A DNA stretch of 64,000 nt from Adhaeribacter_A terreus (GCF_042657365.1 NZ_JBHSKT010000008.1:1-64000), one strand, 5' to 3'; counted from the first letter of the stretch, positions 7,167 to 16,701 are shown. Translations and numbers: made by a program. Notes: generated from the sequence alone by a model not told the origin.

Positions 7167-10100
7167 TTAGTTTTGAGTGAAATATTGCTTATACATTTGC
7201 GTAAATTCTTTGTAATGCTGCAGCAGTTTTGAAAAGCCGGAGTCTACCGTTTTCAGGTGGCCGTGCTTAATTTCCTGCTCCAGTTGTTTGGCCATTTGTG
7301 CCATTGGGTTCAGGCCCAGCGTAGATGCTGTGCCTTTAATCTGATGCAATGTACTTAAAATCTCTTTGTAATGTTTTAAGTCTACTTCTTTTTTAGCAGC
7401 ATAAAGCAGATCGCCGGCTTCCGTTTCGAAATCGTGATAAAGTTGCTCTGCAAAATCAGCGCCTCCCAGTTCTCGCAGTTGTTCCAGTATGCTAAGGTTC
7501 AGGGCCGGTTCGTTCGTAGAATCTGGTTCAGCTACCACCTCTTTGCTATAGACATCCATGCCAATCCATTTCTGAATAATATTGAATAATTCCGCCGATT
7601 TAACAGGTTTGGAGATGTAATCGTCCAGCCCCTGGTTCATAAATTTTTCAGCATCGTCTTTCATGGAGTAAGCTGTCATGGCAACGATAGGCGGGCAGTC
7701 CTGCAGGAGCATGTCTTTTATCTGGGCGGTTGCTTCCACACCATCCATTTCCGGCATCTGAATATCCATGAAAATAATATCGTAAGGATGCACTGCCGCA
7801 AATTCTATGGCTTCATAACCATTAGACGCAACATCGCAGCGGCAACCCAGTTTATTCAGCAGTTTCAGGGCAACTTTCTGGTTTATCTGGTTGTCGTCAA
7901 CTAACAGCACGTACGGTTCATTTTCGAAATTTTCGGTAATTACCGCTGCTTCTTTAGACGCCTTGATATTCTTTACAATTTCCTCGCTGTTTTCAGCAAC
8001 GCGCGTGGCAATTGTAAACCAGAACGTACTTCCTTCGCCGTAAACTGAATTCAGACCAATCTCACCGCCCAGTAATTCGCTGAGTTGTTTGGAAATAGCC
8101 AACCCTAAACCGGTGCCGCCAAAAGATTTAGTAGAAGTATCGTCGAGCTGCGTGAAATTGGTAAACAGTAATTTCTTATTCTCTTCAGTTATGCCAATTC
8201 CCGAATCCTGCACCTTTATTTCCAGCATGAATTTACCATCGAATTCCCGCTTTTTCTTAACGAAAATATTAACCGCGCCACTATTGGTGAACTTAATGGC
8301 ATTAGCCGTCAGATTTGATAATATTTGCAGGAAACGCGTTTCGTCGGTAATAATAAAACGCGGTACATCGGGCTCTATGTGCAAAGCAAAATCGAGGCTT
8401 TTCTGATTTGCCCGGTTCTGGAATAAGGAATAGATCTTATCCAGCGTGTCGTACAGATCAATACCCGTTTCGTTAATTACCAATTTGCCGGCCTGAATTT
8501 TAGACAGGTCCAGGATATCGTTCAGAATTGCTAAAAGAGCGTCAGAAGATTTGCGCAACGTCTCCACGTATTCCGCCTGTTCTTCCGAAATGGAAGTCTG
8601 ATGAAGCAGGTCTATCATCCCGATAATGCCGTTCATAGGAGTGCGCAATTCGTGGCTCATGTTGGCCAGGAAAAGCGTTTTAGCCTGTAACGAACTTTCT
8701 GCCAGCTCTTTTGCCCGGATCAGCTCCATTTCAATTTTCTTCAGTTCCGTTACGTCGCGGCAAACTCCTTCCATTCCCAGCGGATTACCTCTTTCGTCGC
8801 GCACCTGGCGGGCATTTATCAATACTTTCCGCACTTCACCAGATTTTTTCTTCAGCGAAACTTCAAAGTTCTGTACTTTGCCCAATTCGCTGACGGCCTT
8901 TTTTAAATTCTCCTGTTCCTGCGGTTCACTGTAAAGCTCCAGGCTATGCATGCCAAGTACTTCGGTTTGAGAATAGCCTAAAATTTCCTGCACGGAAGGG
9001 CTCATTAAAAGAATGTACCCATCGCGGTCAGTGCGATAATACAGATCCTGAAACGATTCGAAAATGGAACGGAATTTTTCTTCACTCCGGGACAGCGCCA
9101 GCTGCGATAATTTCTTTTCGGTAATATCCAGCGAAATACCCGAAACCTCTTCAAAACTACCATCGCGCAAGTAAATTGGGTTGAGGTAAATTTCCCGCCA
9201 GTTCGTAGTGCCATCCGGTCGCTCCAGTTTCAGTTCAAAGTGCTGATTTATTCCTTCAAAAACCTGCTGGTAGCGTGCCTGCAATTCTGCGTAACTATCG
9301 CCAAAAGCTTCGGGCAGACCGGAAGATTCAACTTTTAAAGGAAGTGATTTCGAATTTTCAGGGAAGAAATAATTGTAAAAGTTCTGGTTATAAGAAGTTA
9401 TTTCCAGCGCATTATTTACCGACCACATCATGTGAGAGCCGCTTTCGAAAATGGCTTTGAGACGGGCATTCTGCAGGTTTATCTGTTCTTCGTTACTCTT
9501 TCTTTCAATAGCAAGCGCTACCTGGTTTGAAATAAAGTGCAGGATCTCGATATCAGTGTGAATGTAAGCATCTGGTTTTTTATAATCCTGCACCGAAATT
9601 ACCCCGATTATGCGGTCTTCGATGGAAAGAGGGGAGCCTAGCATTACTTCCGGCATTTGTCCGTGCAACGTTACTTTGCCGGAATCAATAAGTTCCTGGT
9701 AATCTTCCTTTAATAAGAACAGCGGCCGGCCGGAATTAATAATGTATTCCGTTATGCCATTGTCGAAGGAACGTTTTATTTCGGTGCTGCCGGCGTTTAA
9801 CTGCTGATCGACGAGGTAAACAAAATTCAGTTCGGTCCTTTCTTCGTTACAAAGCGCGATCTGAATATTATTGGTCTCGATGATCTTACTCAGCTCGCGG
9901 TGAATGGCTCCGTATAGAGAAGTTAAATCTTTGCTGCTGATCGCTAAGTTGGCGATACTATAGTAAACTTTCTGTAAACGTTCGGCCTTTATACGGTCGG
10001 TAATATCGTGCAGAATAGCGCGTGTAGCTACTGGTTTTCCATCCTGCAACGTGCAGCTAATACTACCGATCAGGTGAATCGGTTTGCCGCTTTTGGTCAG

Positions 10101-12374
10101 GAATACCGTTTCGATCTTATTCACATCTTCGCCTTTATACAAATTGCGGAGCTGGTAAATAAGTTTGGCTTTGTAATACGGGTGAACAATATCGTTCAGC
10201 GTCAGTTTTTCGATGTCGAAATCGTTATATCCCAGTTTTTCTTTCCAAGCCCGGTTCACAAAAATAAATTTGTTATCTACCGACGTATCCTGGATCAGGT
10301 CATGGGCATTGTCGAAAAGGTCCTGTAAACGTATTTTGTTGGTTTTCAGGGCTTCCATGGCCGCTTTGCGGTCTGTAATGTCTTTCCCAACGCTTGAAAG
10401 GCCAATGATATTTCCTTCTATGTCTTTTTCGAAAATGCTGTGCCATTTCAGCACTTTCACCAAACCACTTTTTGTTACAATGTTGCGTTCATAGTAATGG
10501 TTAATTGTCTGGTCCTGAAGTGATTCTGTAAAATCATGCTGGCGCTTTTGTTTTTCATTTTCCGGCAAAAACAATTCGAAATAATTGCGGCCAATTACTT
10601 CTTCGCGCGTGTAACCGGTGTAGGTCAGGAAATAATCGTTTACCGTTATCAGATTGCCTTTCAGATTCAGGCTGATATAGAGCAAGTTCACTTTTTCCAG
10701 AAACACCCGGAATTGCTGCATACTTTCCCGCATTACTTCTTCACGGCGCATAGCAGCCTGCGCCATTTTACGTTCGGTAATGTCGCGGATATTGGCCTGA
10801 ATGTAATGATGTCCTTCTAAAGAAATGCGACTTAAACTTACTTCAGCATCGAGCATTGTACCGTTCTTATGCTGAAATTTCCACTCAAAAGATTGGGAAA
10901 CGCCGGCCTTTAAAGTTGCTTCAATAATGCTGGCCGCTTTACTGGTGGAAGGCTGGTCGTCGGGTTGATGTTCAGGCGAAATTTCGTCGAGCCGTTTGCC
11001 TAATAATTCGTGTTTCTGATAACCGAAAAGCTGAATGGTGGTATCGTTAGAATCTACGATCACGTTGTTGTAAAGCAGACAGATACCGTCGTAGGAAGAT
11101 TCGAAAAGAGCTTCGTATTTACTTTTCGAAACGGTGAGTTCCTGATAAAGCTGCAGCTTGGAAATATACCGCCCGATGCCGGAACCGATAGAATCGATAA
11201 GGGAGATCAAGGCCGGCGTAATTTTATGTTTGTTTTTAATGAACAGTAAATTCAGGGCCACTACCTGGGTATCGGTGCAGATAGGCATTACCAATAAGGG
11301 CAGGCTCGGAAAAAGCTCCTGCAGCATAGCCGCAATTTTAGGAATGCTGTTCTTTTTTTTGCCTTGTAAAAGTTCCTGAATTAAAGCCTTATCAATGGTG
11401 ATTTCCTGGTGTTGCAAAAGCAGGTCGGAGAAGAGACCGCAGCTGGAGCAAATACTTAATAAACTATCTTTCTCGGAGTAAAAATACGTGCCGCCACCAA
11501 TTATGTCACTTTTTTCCATGAGCTGTTCAATGGTGAAGCGCAGAATTTCTTCGGTATTTTTAAAAACCGCCAGGTTGGCCAACAAATAATTTACAAACTC
11601 GAGTTGGTTATTGCGGGATAAAATATTTTGCTCGGCGCTAACTTTTTCCCAGGTATTCGCAACGGTGCAAATCAGGATCTTTTGGTTATCGGCGACTGCT
11701 GTTTTAAAACTGATCTCGATTGTGGTCAGGTTGCCATCGGGCAGGGTAAACCACCAGTCAAATTTCTGCGGTTCACCGGCAAAAGCAAGATCCAGGTTCT
11801 TATAGAATACGGTTCTCTCGTAAGCATTTAAGTCCAGGAGTTTAGCCATGTTTTTCCCGATGGCTGCGTTTCGATCTACCGATACATAATTTAAAGCTGC
11901 GTTGTTAAAATCGAGTAATTCCCCGCGGCGGTTCAAAATGCAAATGGCCAGATCCGAATTTTCGAAAATACTTTTGTAGCTCTTGTCAATTAAATCATCT
12001 TTTTTCTGATTGGCTGTTTCTTTGATAACTTCGTTAAACTGGAATACAAAAAACGTATGTCCTTCGAACCGGAAAGGCTGGCCCTGAAACGTTAAAACGG
12101 TATCGGTTTGGCCCGAAAAAGTGAGGCGCTGCCCGTTAATTTGTTCAATTCCCGACGCAATATGTTGTTCCAGCTGTGGCAGGTATTCATAAAGCCTTAT
12201 TTCATCGGCGCCGTCGGGTTTCAGACCGAAAAACGATACGGCTTCCGGACTGGCAGCTAAAATTAAACCACTCACATTGGCAATAAGCAGCAGTTTTTTA
12301 GTGTTCTCTAACTGGCTGATTATTTGTAATAAACGTTCGGCAGAAACGGTATCGGAATCGGAAATAAAAGTCAT
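7167..12374 (-). CDS. Giant hybrid sensor histidine kinase (PAS/GAF-HK-REC-HPt)
   Basis: 1735 residues with no signal peptide or clear membrane segment, so probably a cytoplasmic sensor. In order: a degenerate PAS (about 10-110), PAS (130-250), GAF (260-400), PAS (415-540), PAS (550-670), PAS (680-790), GAF (800-960), PAS (975-1090), PAS (1100-1215). Then come HisKA with phospho-His1241 (MSHELRTP), HATPase with DSGIGI and GGTGLGLAIS, REC with Asp1537 (FMDIQMPEMDG), and HPt with His1677 (LHQIKGTAS). All relay residues are present. Partner: the adjacent CheY-like protein. The signals sensed cannot be read from sequence; the many PAS domains suggest redox or small-molecule integration. One copy of the 30-bp element lies in the coding region (12094-12123). 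Confidence 0.93.
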   Translation of the reverse strand: MTFISDSDTVSAERLLQIISQLENTKKLLLIANVSGLILAASPEAVSFFGLKPDGADEIRLYEYLPQLEQHIASGIEQINGQRLTFSGQTDTVLTFQGQPFRFEGHTFFVFQFNEVIKETANQKKDDLIDKSYKSIFENSDLAICILNRRGELLDFNNAALNYVSVDRNAAIGKNMAKLLDLNAYERTVFYKNLDLAFAGEPQKFDWWFTLPDGNLTTIEISFKTAVADNQKILICTVANTWEKVSAEQNILSRNNQLEFVNYLLANLAVFKNTEEILRFTIEQLMEKSDIIGGGTYFYSEKDSLLSICSSCGLFSDLLLQHQEITIDKALIQELLQGKKKNSIPKIAAMLQELFPSLPLLVMPICTDTQVVALNLLFIKNKHKITPALISLIDSIGSGIGRYISKLQLYQELTVSKSKYEALFESSYDGICLLYNNVIVDSNDTTIQLFGYQKHELLGKRLDEISPEHQPDDQPSTSKAASIIEATLKAGVSQSFEWKFQHKNGTMLDAEVSLSRISLEGHHYIQANIRDITERKMAQAAMRREEVMRESMQQFRVFLEKVNLLYISLNLKGNLITVNDYFLTYTGYTREEVIGRNYFELFLPENEKQKRQHDFTESLQDQTINHYYERNIVTKSGLVKVLKWHSIFEKDIEGNIIGLSSVGKDITDRKAAMEALKTNKIRLQDLFDNAHDLIQDTSVDNKFIFVNRAWKEKLGYNDFDIEKLTLNDIVHPYYKAKLIYQLRNLYKGEDVNKIETVFLTKSGKPIHLIGSISCTLQDGKPVATRAILHDITDRIKAERLQKVYYSIANLAISSKDLTSLYGAIHRELSKIIETNNIQIALCNEERTELNFVYLVDQQLNAGSTEIKRSFDNGITEYIINSGRPLFLLKEDYQELIDSGKVTLHGQMPEVMLGSPLSIEDRIIGVISVQDYKKPDAYIHTDIEILHFISNQVALAIERKSNEEQINLQNARLKAIFESGSHMMWSVNNALEITSYNQNFYNYFFPENSKSLPLKVESSGLPEAFGDSYAELQARYQQVFEGINQHFELKLERPDGTTNWREIYLNPIYLRDGSFEEVSGISLDITEKKLSQLALSRSEEKFRSIFESFQDLYYRTDRDGYILLMSPSVQEILGYSQTEVLGMHSLELYSEPQEQENLKKAVSELGKVQNFEVSLKKKSGEVRKVLINARQVRDERGNPLGMEGVCRDVTELKKIEMELIRAKELAESSLQAKTLFLANMSHELRTPMNGIIGMIDLLHQTSISEEQAEYVETLRKSSDALLAILNDILDLSKIQAGKLVINETGIDLYDTLDKIYSLFQNRANQKSLDFALHIEPDVPRFIITDETRFLQILSNLTANAIKFTNSGAVNIFVKKKREFDGKFMLEIKVQDSGIGITEENKKLLFTNFTQLDDTSTKSFGGTGLGLAISKQLSELLGGEIGLNSVYGEGSTFWFTIATRVAENSEEIVKNIKASKEAAVITENFENEPYVLLVDDNQINQKVALKLLNKLGCRCDVASNGYEAIEFAAVHPYDIIFMDIQMPEMDGVEATAQIKDMLLQDCPPIVAMTAYSMKDDAEKFMNQGLDDYISKPVKSAELFNIIQKWIGMDVYSKEVVAEPDSTNEPALNLSILEQLRELGGADFAEQLYHDFETEAGDLLYAAKKEVDLKHYKEILSTLHQIKGTASTLGLNPMAQMAKQLEQEIKHGHLKTVDSGFSKLLQHYKEFTQMYKQYFTQN
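12094..12123 (+). repeat. 30-bp element inside the hybrid kinase gene
   Basis: AAAACGGTAT, CGGTTTGGCC, CGAAAAAGTG: a full match in fixed spacing. It encodes part of the N-terminal PAS region on the other strand (TFSGQTDTVLTF). Confidence 0.55.
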
Positions 12375-12525
12375 GGCAGCAAATAAGGTTGCCCCTTAAT
12401 ACTTGCGGGCGGTTTAAGATACGCGAATTTTCATGAAAAGCTTCTAAATTCGCAGGTAAAAATTACGGCGTTTCCGTCCGGAAATCCTAATTTTTACTTT
12501 CCCGGATACGTTGCCGGTTTGTAAC

Positions 12526-13632
12526 ATGAAAAAAATTATTTTTGCCGTAACCACCGATCTGAACTACGACCAGCGCATGCAACGGATCTGCAACAGCCTG
12601 GCCGGCAATGGTTATGAAGTGTTGCTGGTAGGGCGGGAGTGGCCGGTTTCCAAACCATTGCAAACCCAACGATATGCGCAGCACCGCCTGAAATGTATTT
12701 TTTCAAAAGGCAAATTCTTTTACCTCGAATATAATCTGCGCCTGTTTTTTTACCTGCTTTTTCAGAAAGCCGATGCGTATGGCGCCGCCGACCTGGACGC
12801 TGCCCTGCCGGTTTGTTTTAAAGCACAACTTTCAGGTAAACCTTTTATCTTCGATGCGCACGAATATTTCCCGGAAGTACCGGAAGTGATTAGCCGACCG
12901 GCGGTGCAAAAAATATGGCGCGCCGTAGAAAAATTTATTGTGCCACGCTCCGCTTTGCGTTACACCGTTACCCATTCTTTAGCAGAAATTTTTACCCGGA
13001 ATTATGGTTCCCCGTTCGGCGTTATCCGGAATATCTCGGTGCTGAAACCGTTTGTAGAAGTGGGAAAAAAGCAGCGTTATATTTTGTACCAGGGCGCCGT
13101 GAACGAAGGCCGTGGACTGGAAATGTTGCTGGAAGCAATGCCGGAAATTGGGGCGGAATTATGGATCTGCGGTAAAGGCGAAATGCTGGAAAGTTTGCAG
13201 CAACGCACCCGGGAACTCAGGCTCGGAAACAAAGTAAAATTCCTGGGATACGTGCTGCCGACCGACCTGGAAAAAATTACCCGCGAAGCCTACATCGGTT
13301 TTAATTTGCTCGAAAACCTAGGACTGAGTTATTATTATTCGCTCTCCAACAAGTTCTTCGATTATCTACACGCCGGTATTCCGCAGGTAGTTATTGACTT
13401 TCCGGAGTATAAAACTCTGTTGCAGGAATTTGAAGTGGGAGTGGCTATTCCGCTGGAAAAAGCCGCTTTAAAAAATGCGTTGCAGCAATTATTAACCGAC
13501 GGAAAACGCTATGATTTTCTGGTGAAAAACTGCCTGCTAGCCCGCGAAACCTGGAACTGGCAACAGGAAGAAAAGAAATTACTGGCCCTTTATAAAACGC
13601 TATGGCAAACCCCGCAAAAACTAAATTCCTGA
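12526..13632 (+). CDS. Glycosyltransferase, family 4-like
   Basis: About 368 residues from the ATG at 12526 (MKKIIFAVTTDLNYDQRM). An upstream in-frame start at 12511 adds five unlikely residues. The GT-B fold is indicated by an N-terminal Rossmann half with DLNYDQRMQRI, then a C-terminal half with YQGAVNEGRGLEMLLEAM and LWICGKGE, where the nucleotide-sugar is held. FIFDAHEYFPE is typical of this branch. It probably adds a sugar to a surface glycan. It overlaps miaA by 31 bp. Two element-like sequences lie in its 3' part (13503-13532 and 13594-13623). Confidence 0.87.
   Translation: MKKIIFAVTTDLNYDQRMQRICNSLAGNGYEVLLVGREWPVSKPLQTQRYAQHRLKCIFSKGKFFYLEYNLRLFFYLLFQKADAYGAADLDAALPVCFKAQLSGKPFIFDAHEYFPEVPEVISRPAVQKIWRAVEKFIVPRSALRYTVTHSLAEIFTRNYGSPFGVIRNISVLKPFVEVGKKQRYILYQGAVNEGRGLEMLLEAMPEIGAELWICGKGEMLESLQQRTRELRLGNKVKFLGYVLPTDLEKITREAYIGFNLLENLGLSYYYSLSNKFFDYLHAGIPQVVIDFPEYKTLLQEFEVGVAIPLEKAALKNALQQLLTDGKRYDFLVKNCLLARETWNWQQEEKKLLALYKTLWQTPQKLNS
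13503..13532 (+). repeat. 30-bp element-like sequence in coding DNA
   Basis: AAAACGCTAT, GATTTTCTGG, TGAAAAACTG: fixed 30-bp spacing. It encodes KRYDFLVKN, which is a plausible native sequence, so it may be coincidence. Confidence 0.35.
13594..13623 (+). repeat. 30-bp element carrying the miaA start codon
   Basis: AAAACGCTAT, GGCAAACCCC, GCAAAAACTA. The ATG of miaA (13602) is the ATG inside the left box, while the other frame encodes the C-terminus of the glycosyltransferase. Confidence 0.6.
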
Positions 13633-14528
13633 TCGTAATTGCCGGGCCGACAGCCGTAGGAAAAACGGACCTGAGCATTAAGCTGGCGCAGCATTTCAAC
13701 ACCGAAATTCTTTCTGCCGATTCGCGCCAGTTTTTCCGGGAAATGAACATTGGTACGGCCAAACCTACGCCGGAAGAGCAGCAAAATATCAGGCATCATT
13801 TCATCGATTCGCATAGCATTACTGAGGAATATAATGCCGGGCAATTTGAAGCAGATGCGCTGAAAATTCTGGATGAAATTTTCCAGGAAAAGGACGTGGC
13901 CATTATGGTTGGCGGATCGGGTTTGTACGTGCGTGCGCTTTGCGAAGGCATGGACGACATGCCGGACGTTGCGCCGGAAATTCGGGAAGAGCTGAATCTA
14001 AAACTGGAAACGGAAGGCTTGGAAACGGTAGGTAAAATGCTCGAAAAACTCGATCCGGAATATTTTGCTCTGGTAGACCAAGCCAATCCACAACGAGTAA
14101 TTCGCGCGCTGGAAGTTTGCCTGGCCAGTGGTAAACCGTATTCGTATTTCCGGAGCCAGCAAAAAAAACAACGGCCTTTCCAGATCATTAAAATTGGCTT
14201 AACCCGCAACCGCGAAGAACTTTATAAACGCATTGATCTGCGGATGGACCAGATGCTGGCGCAGGGTTTGCTGGATGAAGCAAAAAGCCTCGAAAAATAT
14301 AAATCGCATAACGCGTTGCAAACCGTAGGTTACACCGAAATTTTCGATTTCCTGGAAGGAAAATACGATTGGCATGAAGCCGTAAGATTGCTGAAACGCA
14401 ACAGCCGTCGGTACGCCAAACGCCAGCTAACCTGGTTCCGTAAAGACCCGGAATTTACCTGGTTCGAAGCTTCGCAGGAAAAAGAGATACTGGAATTTGT
14501 CGAAGCAAAAATGCACGCAGGAAATTAA
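13602..14528 (+). CDS. miaA: tRNA dimethylallyltransferase MiaA
   Basis: 308 residues, normal length. It transfers a dimethylallyl group to A37 of tRNAs that read UNN codons. The P-loop GPTAVGKT is at residues 15-22, the substrate-binding DSRQ follows near residue 44, and LYVRALCEG and RVIRALEV come later, all family blocks. The start lies inside the preceding glycosyltransferase gene, which suggests translational coupling. The first codons (MANPAKT) come from the 30-bp element. A strong hairpin terminator follows. Confidence 0.95.
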   Translation: MANPAKTKFLIVIAGPTAVGKTDLSIKLAQHFNTEILSADSRQFFREMNIGTAKPTPEEQQNIRHHFIDSHSITEEYNAGQFEADALKILDEIFQEKDVAIMVGGSGLYVRALCEGMDDMPDVAPEIREELNLKLETEGLETVGKMLEKLDPEYFALVDQANPQRVIRALEVCLASGKPYSYFRSQQKKQRPFQIIKIGLTRNREELYKRIDLRMDQMLAQGLLDEAKSLEKYKSHNALQTVGYTEIFDFLEGKYDWHEAVRLLKRNSRRYAKRQLTWFRKDPEFTWFEASQEKEILEFVEAKMHAGN

Positions 14529-14537
14529 TCCAGCCGC

Positions 14538-14592
14538 AAAAAAAAACGGTAGGGTATCAGACTTTTTAAGTCCGAAAACCTACCGTTTTTTT
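14538..14592. terminator. Hairpin terminator built on the 30-bp element
   Basis: The outer arms AAAACGGTAGG/CCTACCGTTTT enclose an inner GACTT-TTT-AAGTC hairpin, with A-run and T-run flanks. The minus strand holds an exact 30-bp unit (AAAACGGTAG...TTAAAAAGTC). It lies after miaA and before the end of the convergent pfkA. Confidence 0.85.
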
Positions 14593-14593
14593 A

Positions 14594-14692
14594 ATGGTTA
14601 AATGGCTAATTTTTTGAAGGGTTTAATTGTTTTAAATTTCATTTTCGATTCATTTCTTATAAAGCCAATCAACCATTTAAAAATTAAGCTAT
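14594..14692. repeat. AT-rich degenerate repeat
   Basis: GGTTAAATGGCTAATTTTTT is mirrored by AACCATTTAAAAATTAAGC near 14670. This is the same wording as the 5.6-kb repeat. It separates the element hairpin from the pfkA stop. Confidence 0.45.
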
Positions 14693-15664
14693 TTAAATGC
14701 TCAAAATCTCAACCATGCGGGTAAAGCGCGGGTTTATCAGTTTCTTTTTGTTAATAGTATCTTCGAAAGGGGTATAAACAATTTTAGCGTTTATTTTACC
14801 GGCCATTACATTTTTCTTTCCATTCAATAAGCCTTCCACGCAAGCAATACCCAGTTCCGAAGCCAGTAAACGATCCAGGGCCGTAGGGGAGCCGCCGCGC
14901 TGAATGTGGCCGATCACGGTTACGCGGGCATCCATTTGCGGCAGCGCCTTTTCAACTTTTTTTACGATATCAGTGGCATGGCCTTCTTCGTCGCCTTCGG
15001 CTACAATAATTATAAACGAGGTTTTAGAACGTTTCCAGCCGTTTTGTAAAGTGTCTATTACGGTATCTATGGTGGTAGTGGTCTCCGGGATCATTACAAT
15101 TTCGGCACCACCGCCAATAGCGCAAGGCATGGCAATATACCCCGAATCGCGGCCCATTACTTCTACAAAAAATACGCGTTCGTGACTATCTGCGGTGTCT
15201 CTGATTTTATCTATTGCATCTAAAGCGGTGTTTACGGCGGTGTCGTAGCCAATAGTATGATCGGAGCCGTAAAGATCGTTATCTATTGTGCCGGGCGCGC
15301 CTATAAATGGGATGCCGTGTTCTTCGTAAAATTTCATGGCGCCCGTAAAGGTACCGTTCCCGCCAATAGCTACCACGCCATCTATCTCAAATTTTTTCAG
15401 CTGTTCCGCCGCTTTGGCCCGGCCTTCCACGGTTAGAAATTCTTTAGAACGGGCGGACTTTAAAATGGTGCCGCCTTTCTGAATGGTGTTGCTCACCGAA
15501 GAAGAATCCATTTTAATAATATCGCCGTTTATCATGCCATTGTAACCCCGACGAATTCCGTAAACTTCCAGTCCGTGATATATAGCGGTGCGCACAACCG
15601 CGCGGATGCATGCATTCATGCCCGGAGAATCGCCGCCGGAGGTAAAAACTGCAATTTTTTTCAT
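14693..15664 (-). CDS. pfkA: 6-phosphofructokinase
   Basis: 323 residues. It phosphorylates fructose 6-phosphate in glycolysis. SGGDSPGMNA binds ATP near the N-terminus; PGTIDND carries the catalytic Asp (residue 129), followed by GYDTAVNTALDAIDKIRDTA and MGRDSGYIA. Oddity: the usual GGDGS motif reads GGNGT, with Asn103 where E. coli PfkA uses Mg-binding Asp103. The codon is AAC, directly visible. The other substrate motifs (GHIQRGGSPT) are intact, so it is probably active, or uses the metal differently. Single gene, convergent with miaA. Confidence 0.93.
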   Translation of the reverse strand: MKKIAVFTSGGDSPGMNACIRAVVRTAIYHGLEVYGIRRGYNGMINGDIIKMDSSSVSNTIQKGGTILKSARSKEFLTVEGRAKAAEQLKKFEIDGVVAIGGNGTFTGAMKFYEEHGIPFIGAPGTIDNDLYGSDHTIGYDTAVNTALDAIDKIRDTADSHERVFFVEVMGRDSGYIAMPCAIGGGAEIVMIPETTTTIDTVIDTLQNGWKRSKTSFIIIVAEGDEEGHATDIVKKVEKALPQMDARVTVIGHIQRGGSPTALDRLLASELGIACVEGLLNGKKNVMAGKINAKIVYTPFEDTINKKKLINPRFTRMVEILSI

Positions 15665-15956
15665 AGCTTTTTGGGGCTTATACGGAGCTAAGTTAAAATA
15701 TTTCTGGTTGCGATGTAATATTGAAATTTTAACTTAAAAAAAATCTATAGAAATGGTACACTATTCTTCAGAATTAGCGTATATGAAAACATATATATTC
15801 AGAAGGCCAGGAACCCAACTTTTCCGGTATAATTTTTTCGGCTTAACCTGATACAATTTAAAGGTAGAATTTTTATATTGTGGAAATTTCCGGGAGGTGA
15901 TACAAGGCCTTTTGCAACCCATGATGCGTAAATTTATAACTTAAACGGACCGATTT

Positions 15957-16385
15957 ATGTTTAATTTTTTTGAAAGCGAACAGACTAAAAAACTGAAAAG
16001 CCATTTAATGAATTTAGGTGCGCTAGCGAAAGTGGATGGGCACATAGATACGGCCGAGATGAACTATATTGTAACCATCGGTCGCAAAAATGGTTTGAAA
16101 CCGGAAGATGTACGCACATTGATCGCAAATTCCGGCGGTGTAAAACTCGAACTTCCCACCAACGATTCCGAACGCTTCGATCAGATCTACGACTTGGTGG
16201 AAATGATGCTGGCCGACGGCATTGTGGACGATAACGAAATGGATTTCTGCATCGATATGGCCGCTAAACTTGGTTTCCGGAAGGCAATTGTAGGAGTGTT
16301 GGTGCGTAAGATCTCGATGGGAGTGAAAGACGGCCACAGCCGCGAACACATTAAAAAAGAAGCACAGGCGTTTCTGGAATATTAA
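15957..16385 (+). CDS. TerB-like tellurite-resistance-fold protein
   Basis: 142 residues, mostly helical, no signal peptide. Two acidic turn motifs, AKVDGHIDTAEMNYI (about 23-37) and MLADGIVDDNEMDFC (about 83-97), match the paired D/E-rich helix ends of TerB-family proteins, where they may bind metal. It is a stand-alone copy without other ter genes, so a role in tellurite resistance should not be assumed. Upstream, 15665-15956 is AT-rich spacer with no gene. Confidence 0.8.
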   Translation: MFNFFESEQTKKLKSHLMNLGALAKVDGHIDTAEMNYIVTIGRKNGLKPEDVRTLIANSGGVKLELPTNDSERFDQIYDLVEMMLADGIVDDNEMDFCIDMAAKLGFRKAIVGVLVRKISMGVKDGHSREHIKKEAQAFLEY

Positions 16386-16456
16386 TTCCGGCGCTATAAA
16401 ACACGTATTTTGAAAAGCAGTTTTCTGGTTGGTTTACCGGCCCGGGAACTGCTTTT

Positions 16457-16648
16457 TTATTGGTGAAAAGTTGAGTCGCTTTCAACATCGGTTCCGTCTT
16501 TTGGCTGCAATTTTAAAGAATCGGTTTTAGCCGGAAGCTCCTGTTTTTCTACAGTTTCCGCTTGCTTTTTTGTTGGTGCGGTACAGGAAACCAATTGAAT
16601 GCTGGCAACTAAGATACAATAGCACAGACTTTTTACGGGTCTTTCCAT
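16457..16648 (-). CDS. Small lipoprotein
   Basis: 63 residues. The N-terminal hydrophobic stretch ends in the lipobox LVSC; the mature part is a short, polar, Lys/Glu/Thr-rich tail. Probably anchored in the outer or inner membrane; function unknown. Its start codon lies within a copy of the 30-bp element, so residues MERPVKSL are encoded by the element. Confidence 0.65.
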   Translation of the reverse strand: MERPVKSLCYCILVASIQLVSCTAPTKKQAETVEKQELPAKTDSLKLQPKDGTDVESDSTFHQ

Positions 16649-16656
16649 AGCGTTTT
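16627..16656 (-). repeat. 30-bp element carrying a lipoprotein start codon
   Basis: Minus strand: AAAACGCTAT, GGAAAGACCC, GTAAAAAGTC. The ATG in CTATGG is the start of the small lipoprotein. Confidence 0.65.
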
Positions 16657-16701
16657 AACAAATTTCAACCTGCTTAAAAATTACACAAATTCCGGGTTTT
16701 A

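Noticed and set aside
12511..12525. Upstream start of the glycosyltransferase
   Set aside because: Adds MPVCN before MKKIIFAV, where the family begins.
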